In this document: positions 26,811-39,852 of the stretch, in pieces
How positions within the stretch are numbered: position 1 is the first letter of the stretch
How the letters are laid out: every line of letters starts with the position of its first letter
DNA from: Flavobacterium psychrophilum
GTDB taxonomy: Bacteria > Bacteroidota > Bacteroidia > Flavobacteriales > Flavobacteriaceae
Assembly (NCBI GenBank): GCA_945890865.1
Contig: CAMDDB010000005.1
Coordinates: forward strand, 62,001 to 126,000
Reading direction: 5' to 3'
DNA length: 64,000 nucleotides
Notes under the pieces: model-generated
What the model was told of the DNA's origin: nothing
Databases searched by the model: none
What the model saw: only the letters and a program-made list of their open reading frames with translations
Position numbers and translations under genes: made by a program

Positions 26811-27287
26811 ATGACAAAATATTTGCGCATTATCAACATGGTTATGGTATGTTTAGCAGTGGGATATTTATCCAGTAAAGTAACACAAGCTAACATTGAA
26901 TCGTGGTACTCCATGATTATAAAACCGAGTTTTAATCCGCCTAATTGGGTTTTTGCCCCAGTTTGGACCTTACTTTTTATTTTGATGGGGATTTCCAGTG
27001 GGCTAATTTGGAACCAAATGGCTACCAAGTTACCGTTGGTTAAAAAAGGGATGTTGTTTTTTGTAATTCAATTGGCATTAAATGCGCTTTGGTCTTATAT
27101 TTTCTTTGGGTTGCATAATTTTTTATTGGCTTTTGTGGAGATCATTTTGCTTTGGTTAATGATTTATGAAACCTATCATGTTTTCAAGCAGATTGATAAA
27201 AAAGCAGCCTATTTATTAGTACCTTATCTTGTTTGGGTTGGATTTGCCACGCTATTAACAGGAAGTATTTTTTGGTTGAATCGCTAA
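26811..27287 (+). CDS. TspO/MBR-family tryptophan-rich membrane protein
   Basis: The 158-residue protein has five hydrophobic helices and the TspO core KPSFNPPNWVFAPVWTLLFILMGISSGLIW, followed by LNALWSYIFFG. The family binds porphyrins and related ligands and modulates stress or tetrapyrrole responses. Its stop lies 12 bases from the end of the convergent flavoprotein gene, with no clear terminator between. Family assignment is firm; the ligand here is unknown. Confidence 0.93.
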   Translation: MTKYLRIINMVMVCLAVGYLSSKVTQANIESWYSMIIKPSFNPPNWVFAPVWTLLFILMGISSGLIWNQMATKLPLVKKGMLFFVIQLALNALWSYIFFGLHNFLLAFVEIILLWLMIYETYHVFKQIDKKAAYLLVPYLVWVGFATLLTGSIFWLNR

Positions 27288-27299
27288 TTCTAGGAAGCT

Positions 27300-28514
27300 T
27301 TATTTAGCGATATTTTCTGCCACAATAAAACCTCCAGTCCATGCATTTTGAAAATTAAATCCGCCGGTTATGGCGTCGATGTTGAGTATTTCACCGGCAA
27401 AATAAACATTTGGCAAAATTTTGCTTTCCATGGTTTTGAAATTGACTTCTTTTAAATCAATACCACCCGCGGTTACAAATTCTTCTTTAAAGGTGCTTTT
27501 CCCATTGACATGAAATTCGCCATTGGTGAGTTGTTCGCCTAAAGCATTTAATTGTTTTTTAGATAGATCTGCCCATTTGGTATCTTCCGAAATTCCTGAC
27601 GCTTTTACAAGGTTTTCCCAAAGGCGTTTAGGTAATTCAAAATGGGCATATTTGCTTACTAATTTTTTTGCGTGCTCCACTTTGATTTCTTTTAAACTAT
27701 CGAGGGCGCCTTCAAATGTCGTTTCAAACAGCCAATTTACTTGAATGGCAAATTGGTATTTTTTCTCGGCTAATTCTCTGGCGCCCCATGCCGAAAGGCG
27801 TAAAATTCCCGGACCGCTCAATCCCCAATGGGTAATTAATAAAGGTCCGGAAGCTTCTAATTTTGATTTCTTTACTTTTACGAAAGCTATCGCCGAAAGC
27901 CCCATTAAATCTTTAATTCGGGGATCTTTGATGTTAAAGGTAAACAAGGAAGGAACCGGTTCGATGACTGTGTGTCCTAATTCTTGTAAAAGCTCCCATA
28001 TCTTTGGATTGCTGCCGGTAGTGAGTACTATTTTTTCGCAAAGGAAAACATCTTGTGTGGTCGAAATTTTCCAATGCGTTTCTGTTTTGTAGAGTTCTTG
28101 AACGCTTTGATTGGTTAGCACATCAATGTTACATTTTTTTATGGCAGCTTGAAAACAATCGATGATGGTTTGAGACGAATTGGATACGGGAAACATCCTA
28201 CCGTCATCTTCAATTTTAAGTGTGACTCCTTTTTTTTCAAACCACTCAATAGTATCTCCCGAACAAAATTGATGAAACGGGCCTTTCAATTCGCGTTCGC
28301 CTCGCGGATAATTTTTCACTAAATCATTGGGCACAAAACAGGCATGTGTTACATTACAGCGTCCGCCACCCGAAATGCGCACTTTTTCTAATACACTTTT
28401 ACCTCGTTCTAGTATGGCAATTTTAAGCTTAGGATTTTTTTCAGCGCAGTTAATGGCCGTAAAAAACCCGGCTGCCCCACCGCCAATGATAATAATGTCG
28501 TATTTTGAATTCAA
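27300..28514 (-). CDS. HI0933-family NAD(P)/FAD-dependent oxidoreductase
   Basis: A 404-residue flavoprotein with the FAD dinucleotide fold YDIIIIGGGAAGFFTAINCAEKNP at the N-terminus, ISGGGRCNVTHACF, and a C-terminal FAD-binding ENVYFAGEILNIDAITGGFNFQNAWTGGF-like region (LPNVYFAGEILNIDAITGGFN). This is the HI0933/BaiN group, sometimes labelled aminoacetone oxidase; the substrate is unknown. It is monocistronic, convergent with tspO. A box similar to TAnnTTTG (one mismatch, GATATTTG on the minus strand) lies about 15 bases upstream of the ATG. Confidence 0.9.
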   Translation of the reverse strand: MNSKYDIIIIGGGAAGFFTAINCAEKNPKLKIAILERGKSVLEKVRISGGGRCNVTHACFVPNDLVKNYPRGERELKGPFHQFCSGDTIEWFEKKGVTLKIEDDGRMFPVSNSSQTIIDCFQAAIKKCNIDVLTNQSVQELYKTETHWKISTTQDVFLCEKIVLTTGSNPKIWELLQELGHTVIEPVPSLFTFNIKDPRIKDLMGLSAIAFVKVKKSKLEASGPLLITHWGLSGPGILRLSAWGARELAEKKYQFAIQVNWLFETTFEGALDSLKEIKVEHAKKLVSKYAHFELPKRLWENLVKASGISEDTKWADLSKKQLNALGEQLTNGEFHVNGKSTFKEEFVTAGGIDLKEVNFKTMESKILPNVYFAGEILNIDAITGGFNFQNAWTGGFIVAENIAK

Positions 28515-28552
28515 TGAATTTGTTTTTGCAAATATCGGTTAAATTTTAAAAT

Positions 28553-28583
28553 AAAAATCCCGCTGTTCTAGAGCGGGATTTTT
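28553..28583 (-). terminator. Terminator at the end of the PUL minus-strand arm
   Basis: A 12-bp stem (AAAAATCCCGCT / AGCGGGATTTTT) with a 7-base loop lies just after the stop of the GH13 lipoprotein gene. Confidence 0.88.
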
Positions 28584-28599
28584 CCTATTTTTTAGTGCA

Positions 28600-30021
28600 T
28601 TATTTTGAAAGAATATAATATTGCCAAGGCAACATGGAAAGAACTTGCGAGGTTTTTAAGTCCATCATTTTTTCATTCATTAGATCTTTATATTGTCCGC
28701 TTACGGGTAATGAAGCACTTACTGGTTTTGCTGATAAATTGGCCAAATAAATAACTTTTTTACCATTTTTCATTCGTTCAAACGCCAACACATTTTCATT
28801 GGAAGCGTTTAACCTTTTGTAGTTTGCTTTGTTTTTTCCACCGTGCAAAGCGTCAATTTCGTTTTTTATTTTACCTAATTTAGTACGTAATTCCCATTGT
28901 TTTCCTTTGATTTTCGGAATGGAATCTTTTTCAAAAAATTTCAAACTGTGCTCTAAGCCATATTCGTTACCACTGTAGACAAGTGGCATACCTGGCATTA
29001 AATAAGTTAAGGCTGTCATGGCCTCTTCTGCTTCTCCTAAACGACTTTTTATGGTGCCATTCCAAGAATTTTCATCATGGTTGTCCACAAAATTCATTAA
29101 GATATCATTGGCTTCATAGTCTTTGTTGATTTTTTCAATATAGGCATCAAATTGTTTTACAGTTTCTTTGCCCTGTGCTATTTTGTTCATCGTATGATGG
29201 CCATCCCATCCATAAGCCATGTCGAATAAATTGTTTTTTAGTAACGCGGGTTCCCATGCTTCTGCTAACATGAAGATGCTTTTTTGTTTGCGCAATTGCG
29301 GAATGGCTTGTTGCCAAAAATCCAAGGGCACATTACCCGCAACATCACATCGAAAACCATCAATATCTTCATTTTTGATCCAATGCATCATATCTGCAGT
29401 CATTTCAGCGCGAAGATTTTGATTATCATAATTCAAATCGGCTACATCAGTCCAACCCCATGATTTACCTGTTTCTGGATTGACGGGATCAATAATTTCG
29501 CCTTTAGCATTTTGGGTATAATATTCTGGATGATTTTTGATCCAAACGTGATCCCAACCGGTATGATTTGGCACCCAATCCAAGATCACATAAATCCCGT
29601 TTTCGTGGGCTGTTTTTACTAAATTTCGGAAGTCTTCAATAGTACCAAATTCTGGATTTACTTTTTTGAAATCGGAAACGGCATAATAACTACCTAAATA
29701 CTTGTGTTGCTCTGCCGCTGGCATTTCCGATGCAAATTTACTGTCATCGCCACCGGTTGCTTTTCTTTTGGTTTGTGAAATCGGGAAAATGGGCATGACC
29801 CAAATAATTTTCACCCCTAATTCTTTCAATTGCGGAATGTCCTTTGTAAAGGCATTGAAGGTTCCTTCTGGAGAGTATTGACGGATATTTACTTCATAAA
29901 TAACGCTGTTTTCTTCTACAGCTGGACTGAATTTTTTAATTGTGGTGCTAGCTATTTCTTCTGAGTTATTTTTGCAACCCATCATAGCGATTGCACTCCA
30001 AATAATAAAGATTTTTTTCAT
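28600..30021 (-). CDS. GH13 alpha-amylase family lipoprotein
   Basis: A 473-residue alpha-glucan hydrolase. The N-terminus MKKIFIIWSAIAMMGCKNNSEE has a lipobox with Cys16, so it should be an envelope lipoprotein. The TIM barrel keeps the GH13 regions: VILDWVPNHTGWDH (region I), GFRCDVAGN with nucleophile Asp226, AEAWEP with acid/base Glu254 and VDNHDE with Asp316. It is the last gene of the PUL minus-strand arm, 10 bases after the second GH13 gene. Whether it faces the surface or periplasm is not certain; the two acidic residues near +5 after Cys are only a weak surface-export signal. Confidence 0.93.
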   Translation of the reverse strand: MKKIFIIWSAIAMMGCKNNSEEIASTTIKKFSPAVEENSVIYEVNIRQYSPEGTFNAFTKDIPQLKELGVKIIWVMPIFPISQTKRKATGGDDSKFASEMPAAEQHKYLGSYYAVSDFKKVNPEFGTIEDFRNLVKTAHENGIYVILDWVPNHTGWDHVWIKNHPEYYTQNAKGEIIDPVNPETGKSWGWTDVADLNYDNQNLRAEMTADMMHWIKNEDIDGFRCDVAGNVPLDFWQQAIPQLRKQKSIFMLAEAWEPALLKNNLFDMAYGWDGHHTMNKIAQGKETVKQFDAYIEKINKDYEANDILMNFVDNHDENSWNGTIKSRLGEAEEAMTALTYLMPGMPLVYSGNEYGLEHSLKFFEKDSIPKIKGKQWELRTKLGKIKNEIDALHGGKNKANYKRLNASNENVLAFERMKNGKKVIYLANLSAKPVSASLPVSGQYKDLMNEKMMDLKTSQVLSMLPWQYYILSK

Positions 30022-30031
30022 TTTCTTTTAC

Positions 30032-31867
30032 TTATTTAAGTTCTAAAATTAAGGCAGTTTTACCTTCAATGGATAGTTCGTTTTTCAAATCAATGTTTTT
30101 TCCATTCAATACGTCAGTTCCAGAAACAAAGGTTTTGATGTTTTCTTGAAAACGGGTTAGGTTTATTTTTTGCGTATCCGGGGCATTATTAATTACTACC
30201 ATTACGGTTTCTGTATCGTTGTGACGGAAATATACATATACATTATTTTCGGGTACATAATGCGTTAACTTACCCGAGTGAATTACGTCTTTATTTTTGC
30301 GCCAATTCAATATTTTTTTCGAAAAATCAAAAAACTTGTTTTGTTCAGCGGTTCTTCCAGCAGCAGTAAATGCATTGTTAGTGTCTCCTTTCCATCCGCC
30401 AGGAAAATCTTGGCGAATATCAGCATCTCCTTTGCCTTTGTCTCCTGCCATTCCAATTTCGGAACCATAATACAGTTGAGGAATACCTCGCATAGTAGCT
30501 AAAATTGTCATTCCCAATTGGTATTTTTTGAGATCCTTTTGATAAATTTGGTTGTAGCGACCGGTATCGTGATTTTCCAAAAAGATTAATAAATTATTAG
30601 GATCTGCATAGAGAAAATCATTGACAAAATTGTCGTAAAATTTAATCATTCCATTGTTCCAATCTGAGCGATCTTCATAAAATACATTACCAAAAACATC
30701 GTGTAAAGTAAAATCCATTACACTAGGTAAATAGGAATTGTAACTTTGAATTTTAGCAATCGGACTGTCTTTTTGCCAGTATGAAATTTGTGCCTGATCG
30801 TGCATCCAAACTTCTCCTACAATATTGAAATAAGGGTATTCATCGGTGATGGCTTTGGTCCACTTTGCAATTCCATCTTTATCGTTGTACGAATAAGTAT
30901 CTACACGATAACCATCTACATCAGCATATTCGATCCACCAAATGGCATTTTGAATCAAATAATTCAACACCAAGGGATTCGATTGATTCAAATCGGGCAT
31001 GCTAGGCACAAACCAACCGTCCATACACAATTTAGCATCTATTTTAGATCCGTTTGTGTCATATTGAGTGGTCATGCGGTAGTTGCTTTGTTTGTATCCA
31101 GGAAATTGATGAAACCAATCATAAGCAGGCATATCTTTAAACATCCAATGTTCAGCACCCCAGTGATTGGTTACATAATCTTTGATTAATTTCATGTCCC
31201 TTTTGTGCAACTCATCGGCTAGTTTTTTGTATTCTTCGTTGCTGCCATATCTTGGGTCAATGCGGTACACATCGGATTGTGCATAGGTATGATAGGAATA
31301 GCCTTTGTCATTGTCCTCACACATAGGAGTACTCCAAATGGCTGTTGCTCCTAATTCTTTGAGGTAATCTAGGTTGTTAATGATGCCTTGGATATCGCCT
31401 CCATGTCTTCCGCCAGGCAAATTGCGATCTGCTTTTTCTTGCAATTCGGTAAAAGAATCGTTGCCAGAATTTCCGTTAGCAAAACGGTCGGGCATTAATA
31501 AATACATCACATCGGAAGCATCAAAACTTTTGCGAAGTGCCGAATTTTCTTTTCTTTTTTTGATTTCAAAGTCTTTTTTGAAAGTTTTTTTACCATTCGT
31601 AAACGTAAATTGCAATTCTTGCGCTTTTACATTTTTAGTATCTATGGTTACGAAAAGGTAATTCGGATTTTCCGTTTTGGTGCGACTGGTGATCACCACA
31701 TTATTGGATACACTCACCGAATTTTCAGCAATATTTTTTCCGTAAAACAAAACTTGTACTTCACTCTTGTTCATGCCTTCATACCAAAAAGGAGGCTCCA
31801 TTCGGTCTATTTGTGCCGATAATGTTAGTGTGAATAGGATACTGAATGTTACAATTATTTTTTTCAT
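30032..31867 (-). CDS. GH13 neopullulanase/cyclomaltodextrinase-type enzyme (SusA-like)
   Basis: A 611-residue periplasmic alpha-glucan hydrolase. A signal peptide (MKKIIVTFSILFTLTLSAQ) precedes an N-terminal immunoglobulin-like cyclomaltodextrinase domain (residues about 20-110, RMEPPFWYEGMNKSEVQVLFYG). The GH13 barrel has catalytic Asp323 in GYRVDTYSYND, Glu352 in VGEVWMHD and Asp434 in ENHDTGR. SusA of Bacteroides, with the same layout, trims imported malto-oligosaccharides. It follows the GH97 gene in the operon by 41 bases. Confidence 0.93.
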   Translation of the reverse strand: MKKIIVTFSILFTLTLSAQIDRMEPPFWYEGMNKSEVQVLFYGKNIAENSVSVSNNVVITSRTKTENPNYLFVTIDTKNVKAQELQFTFTNGKKTFKKDFEIKKRKENSALRKSFDASDVMYLLMPDRFANGNSGNDSFTELQEKADRNLPGGRHGGDIQGIINNLDYLKELGATAIWSTPMCEDNDKGYSYHTYAQSDVYRIDPRYGSNEEYKKLADELHKRDMKLIKDYVTNHWGAEHWMFKDMPAYDWFHQFPGYKQSNYRMTTQYDTNGSKIDAKLCMDGWFVPSMPDLNQSNPLVLNYLIQNAIWWIEYADVDGYRVDTYSYNDKDGIAKWTKAITDEYPYFNIVGEVWMHDQAQISYWQKDSPIAKIQSYNSYLPSVMDFTLHDVFGNVFYEDRSDWNNGMIKFYDNFVNDFLYADPNNLLIFLENHDTGRYNQIYQKDLKKYQLGMTILATMRGIPQLYYGSEIGMAGDKGKGDADIRQDFPGGWKGDTNNAFTAAGRTAEQNKFFDFSKKILNWRKNKDVIHSGKLTHYVPENNVYVYFRHNDTETVMVVINNAPDTQKINLTRFQENIKTFVSGTDVLNGKNIDLKNELSIEGKTALILELK

Positions 31868-31908
31868 AATTTATTTTTTAGCGCTGAATTCATTTCAGCC
31901 GTTTGTTT

Positions 31909-36308
<4,400 letters not shown>

Positions 36309-36317
36309 TATAATTTT

Positions 36318-36341
36318 GTTTAAAGTTTAAGGTTTCAAGTT
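36318..36341. repeat. Degenerate short tandem repeat (GTTTAAA type)
   Basis: GTTTAAA, GTTTAAG and GTTTCAA stand in a row in the gap between pgmB and GH65 (7-base period). Confidence 0.5.
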
Positions 36342-36362
36342 GCCTCGAATACTTTAAAATAT

Positions 36363-37016
36363 TTAGTTTAATAATTTTTCTAAAAAGGATTCCTCTATCG
36401 AGTTGAAATCCTTGAAATTGTGTTGTGCTTCATGTAATACGGTTGGGTCACCAATTCCGATGCTTATCATTTGAGCTGTGTTTGCCGCTTGAATACCGGC
36501 TACAGAATCTTCAAAAACAATCGCATTGGTGTTTGAAACACCGACCAATTGCGCTGCTCTCATAAATACTTCGGGATCTGGTTTTGCATTAGACACATCA
36601 TTTCCGTCTACAATAGCATCGAAGTAATGCAATATTTTTGTTTTTTCTAAAATTGGACGAGCATTTTTACTGGCAGATCCAAGTGTAATAAATTGGTGGT
36701 GTTCTTTAATAAATTCCAACACACGAGGCACACCCGGTAAGAGCTCTTTTTCATCCATGGTGACCAAATAGGATAAATATTCTTCGTTTTTTTGAACCAA
36801 CCATTTGTTTTTTTCTGCTGCTGTGGCTTGTCTGTTTCCTAGGGCTAAAATAATGTCTAAAGAACGAACGCGACTTACCCCTTTTAATTCTTCATTGTGC
36901 TCGTGAGTAAAATGAATCCCCAGTTGATTAGCGAGTTTTTGCCAAGCCAAAAAGTGATATTTTGCAGTATCCACAATGACACCATCAAGGTCGAATATAA
37001 ATACTTTTTTGTTCAT
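36363..37016 (-). CDS. pgmB: Beta-phosphoglucomutase
   Basis: This HAD-superfamily enzyme turns beta-glucose 1-phosphate into glucose 6-phosphate, which is what the GH65 phosphorylase next to it makes. The 217-residue protein has the aspartyl nucleophile pair FDLDGV (Asp9, Asp11), VDTAKYHFLAWQKLA cap entry, LGSASKN (motif II), KPDPEVFMRAA (motif III) and FEDSVAGIQAA (motif IV). It starts one base after the MFS stop. The GH65 gene follows after a 54-base gap with short repeats. Confidence 0.96.
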   Translation of the reverse strand: MNKKVFIFDLDGVIVDTAKYHFLAWQKLANQLGIHFTHEHNEELKGVSRVRSLDIILALGNRQATAAEKNKWLVQKNEEYLSYLVTMDEKELLPGVPRVLEFIKEHHQFITLGSASKNARPILEKTKILHYFDAIVDGNDVSNAKPDPEVFMRAAQLVGVSNTNAIVFEDSVAGIQAANTAQMISIGIGDPTVLHEAQHNFKDFNSIEESFLEKLLN

Positions 37017-37017
37017 T

Positions 37018-38406
37018 TTATTCCGATTTTTCTTGAATAGCAGTTACAGCTAAACCAGCAATAAGTAATGAAATTCCGGCCACGACAAGCATAAGAATGG
37101 CGTTTCCAGTAAACAAACCTTTATCGCTAGCTTCAAAGCATTTTTCGTTGGCTTCATTATAAAATATAGCGCCTTTTTGAACTCCTAAAATAATTCCACC
37201 AAAGGCTCCTGCCACAATTTGTGGAATGGTAATGGTTCCGTTGAATAGCCCCATGTAGACGCCCATTTTATTAGCGGGTAGCGAACTTGCAAGCATTGCA
37301 TAAGGAATGGCCAAAATAGCAGCCCAAGCCATTCCAATACCGATCATGGAGAAAAATAAAATATATTTGTCGTGAAAGAAATACATGGAGATGAGTCCGA
37401 TTCCTCCAAAAATAAGCGAATAACTATAGGTTTTTTTACGACCAATTTTCTTTGCTATGGTTGGAATACTTAGTGCAAAAATAGCCGCTACAGCACTGTA
37501 AAAGGCAAATAGTACGCCGGTCCAGTCGCCTGCTTCGTTAAAAGCGAGTGAATGCGGGTCGGCCGCAGCATTTTCCCAAACTTGATTGGCAATACCACGT
37601 GTGGTGTATACCCACATTAAAAATAAGGCAAACCAAGAAAAGAATTGTACCAATCCCAATTGCCAGAAAATTTTTGGCGCTGTTTTTAGTAATTCTATTA
37701 GGTTTGTTTTTTGTTTTACTTCTGGAGCGTTGAGATCAATATTATTGAATTCGGCATGTTCTTTAGGCGCGTATTCTTTTGTTTTAAATACGGTCCAAAG
37801 CACACTAAGCAACAAAATAGCCCCGCCAATGTAAAAGGACCAAATTACAGAATCGGCTACCTTTTCTCCTGCGGCAGGTACGTTGGCTACGTTAAGTTTT
37901 GCTAATATCCAAGGGAGTAATGATCCAAATACTGCTCCAAAATTGATAAGAGCACTTTGCAATGAATAACCTAGATTTTTTTGTTCATCGTTGACCATAT
38001 CGCCCACTAAAGAACGGAAAGGCTGCATCGTAATATTGAATGAAGTATCCATTACTAACAAAATCAGTCCTCCAAAAACTAATGCGGGTAAAAGGTTTGC
38101 AAAATTTCCTGAATTGGGCATAAAAAACATGGCCAATGCAGAAATAATTGAACCCAATAAAATAAAAGGGATGCGTCTTCCTAGGCGTGTCCAAGTTTTA
38201 TCACTTGAAAGCCCAATTATGGGTTGCACAACTAAGCCTGCTAAAGGAGCAGCTAGCCAAAAATAATTGATTTTGTCAACATTTGCACCTAATGCTTCGA
38301 GAATTCTACTGGTGTTACCATTTTGCAATGAATAACCAATTTGCACACCAAGAAATCCGAAACTAAGATTCCAGATTTGCCAAAAACTTAAATTCGGTTT
38401 TTTCAT
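37018..38406 (-). CDS. MFS maltose-type sugar importer (SLC45/GPH-like)
   Basis: A 462-residue inner-membrane carrier with 12 hydrophobic helices. It has the WNLSFGFLGVQIGYSLQNGNTSRI start and the IGLSSDKTWTRLGRRIPFILLG loop typical of the maltose/sucrose MFS carriers in flavobacterial starch loci. It should import maltose released in the periplasm. It is the first gene of the PUL minus-strand arm. Its leader folds into hairpins that reach the start codon (see 38406-38445). Confidence 0.92.
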   Translation of the reverse strand: MKKPNLSFWQIWNLSFGFLGVQIGYSLQNGNTSRILEALGANVDKINYFWLAAPLAGLVVQPIIGLSSDKTWTRLGRRIPFILLGSIISALAMFFMPNSGNFANLLPALVFGGLILLVMDTSFNITMQPFRSLVGDMVNDEQKNLGYSLQSALINFGAVFGSLLPWILAKLNVANVPAAGEKVADSVIWSFYIGGAILLLSVLWTVFKTKEYAPKEHAEFNNIDLNAPEVKQKTNLIELLKTAPKIFWQLGLVQFFSWFALFLMWVYTTRGIANQVWENAAADPHSLAFNEAGDWTGVLFAFYSAVAAIFALSIPTIAKKIGRKKTYSYSLIFGGIGLISMYFFHDKYILFFSMIGIGMAWAAILAIPYAMLASSLPANKMGVYMGLFNGTITIPQIVAGAFGGIILGVQKGAIFYNEANEKCFEASDKGLFTGNAILMLVVAGISLLIAGLAVTAIQEKSE

Positions 38407-38445
38407 TATCGTAAATTAAATTAGTGTACGATAAGCACTTTGCTT
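38406..38445 (-). promoter_or_regulatory. Inverted repeats in the leader of the MFS importer
   Basis: TTATCGTA (38406-38413) pairs with TACGATAA (38427-38434), spacing 13, and a second small stem AAGCA-CTT-TGCTT covers 38433-38445. The first stem ends at the first base of the start codon, so in mRNA it could hide the ribosome entry site; as DNA it could be a regulator site. The remaining 156 bases up to the lacI-type gene are AT-rich and show no clear -7 box. Confidence 0.5.
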
Positions 38446-38601
38446 ACCAAAACTTATGATTTTTAGAAGTAAGTTATAAGCTTTGATGTTGTAAATTTAA
38501 AAATAATATTTTGAATAAAACAATATTATTTAATAAATGAATTTTATTTTTTTCCGGTTAGAAAAGGTATAAAGTATTTATTTACAAGTAGTTATATATA
38601 A

Positions 38602-39627
38602 CTATTTCGTTGTAGTAGATTCTCTGATAATTAAATTTGTTTCAATTATTTCAGTGGTGTATTGTTCGTTTTCTTCATCTTCTAATTCCAATCGATCAAT
38701 CAGCATTTGCGCCGATTTGCGCCCCATTTTTATTCCGTTTTGACTCACGGTTGAAATACTGGGTGTTGAAAATTGTGAAATGATACCATCGGTAAACCCA
38801 ATAACTGAGATGTCATCCGGTACTTTAAGATTATTTTGGGCTGCAATTTTAATAGCGGTCACGGCAAATAATTCGTTTACTGCAAAAATAGCTTCACATT
38901 TTTGAGATTGGATGAGTTTTTCAATTTTTAACGAGCAATTGTCTATGTCTTCAATTTTTACTATTAACTCTTCATCAACAGTAATATGATTGGATTTCAA
39001 AGCTTCTTTATAGCCGTCGGTTCTTAATTTTCCTACACTTACATAATCCACGGTGGTGATCAATGCAATTTTTTGAAAGCCTTTTTCAATAAGAAATTGC
39101 ACAGCATCAAACGCAGCCTGTTTGTCGTCTATAATTACTTTGTCGCAAAAGACGTCATTGGTTACGCGATCAAACAAAACTACAGGCATTCCTTGATTGA
39201 TGACTTCTTGAATGTGGTGAAAATCTCTCTTCTGTTGGGTTTCTTTAGAGAGCGACATGATAAAGCCATCGGTGCTTCCATTGGCAAGCATTTCCAGATT
39301 GATAACTTCCTTATCGAAAGATTCATCGGATAAACAAACGATAACGTTGTACCCGTTTTCGTTGGCCACTTGTTCAATACCGCTAATAACAGTTGCAAAA
39401 AAATGGTGGACAATTTCTGGAATTATGATCCCAATTGTCTTTGTTTTTTTGTTTTTTAAACTTAGGGCAATATTGTTGGGTTTGTAGTTGTATAATTTGG
39501 CAAAAGCTTGCACTTTTAAACGAGTATCTTCGCTGATTTCGTGGCTATCACGAAGCGATTTTGATACCGTTGAAATCGATACATCTAGTTCTTTAGCAAT
39601 TTGTTTAAGCGTGACTTTTTTTCTCAT
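38602..39627 (-). CDS. LacI-family transcriptional regulator
   Basis: A 341-residue DNA-binding regulator. The N-terminal helix-turn-helix VTLKQIAKELDVSISTVSKSLRD (residues 4-26) and hinge helix NNIALSLKNKKTKTIGII are followed by a periplasmic-binding-protein-like effector domain. It lies between the two divergent arms of the starch PUL and probably senses maltose or a phosphosugar and binds the 39730-39743 palindrome. Bacteroides uses SusR, a membrane sensor, in this role, so this PUL has a different type of control. Confidence 0.95.
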   Translation of the reverse strand: MRKKVTLKQIAKELDVSISTVSKSLRDSHEISEDTRLKVQAFAKLYNYKPNNIALSLKNKKTKTIGIIIPEIVHHFFATVISGIEQVANENGYNVIVCLSDESFDKEVINLEMLANGSTDGFIMSLSKETQQKRDFHHIQEVINQGMPVVLFDRVTNDVFCDKVIIDDKQAAFDAVQFLIEKGFQKIALITTVDYVSVGKLRTDGYKEALKSNHITVDEELIVKIEDIDNCSLKIEKLIQSQKCEAIFAVNELFAVTAIKIAAQNNLKVPDDISVIGFTDGIISQFSTPSISTVSQNGIKMGRKSAQMLIDRLELEDEENEQYTTEIIETNLIIRESTTTK

Positions 39628-39729
39628 CGGGAAAGAGCTAATTGATAATTTGCATTAAAAGTAACTTTTTTTTTGGATGTATCGCATTTTACCCTTAAAA
39701 ATATCGCGATTAACACAAAGTTTTCAACA

Positions 39730-39743
39730 CGAAAACGTTTTCG
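39730..39743. promoter_or_regulatory. Palindromic LacI-type operator
   Basis: CGAAAACGTTTTCG is a perfect 14-base palindrome with the central CG step typical of LacI/GalR operators. It lies midway between the regulator gene (ends 39627) and the SusC start (39853), with no T run, so it is an operator rather than a terminator. I found no second exact copy in the window. Confidence 0.8.
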
Positions 39744-39852
39744 CAACCTCTTTTTAGGCTTCTAATTTTTTTATTCCAAATTTTTACATAAATTTAACAT
39801 TAGAAGTATAGTTATAAGCAATTAAATAACAATTTTAACCTAAACAATTTGT

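Noticed and set aside
30278..31822. Plus-strand open frames within the GH13 gene
   Set aside because: They are shadows of a long minus-strand gene with intact catalytic residues and show no recognisable protein features.
39730..39743. Palindrome as a transcription terminator
   Set aside because: There is no loop or T tract, and the position between regulator and target suits an operator.
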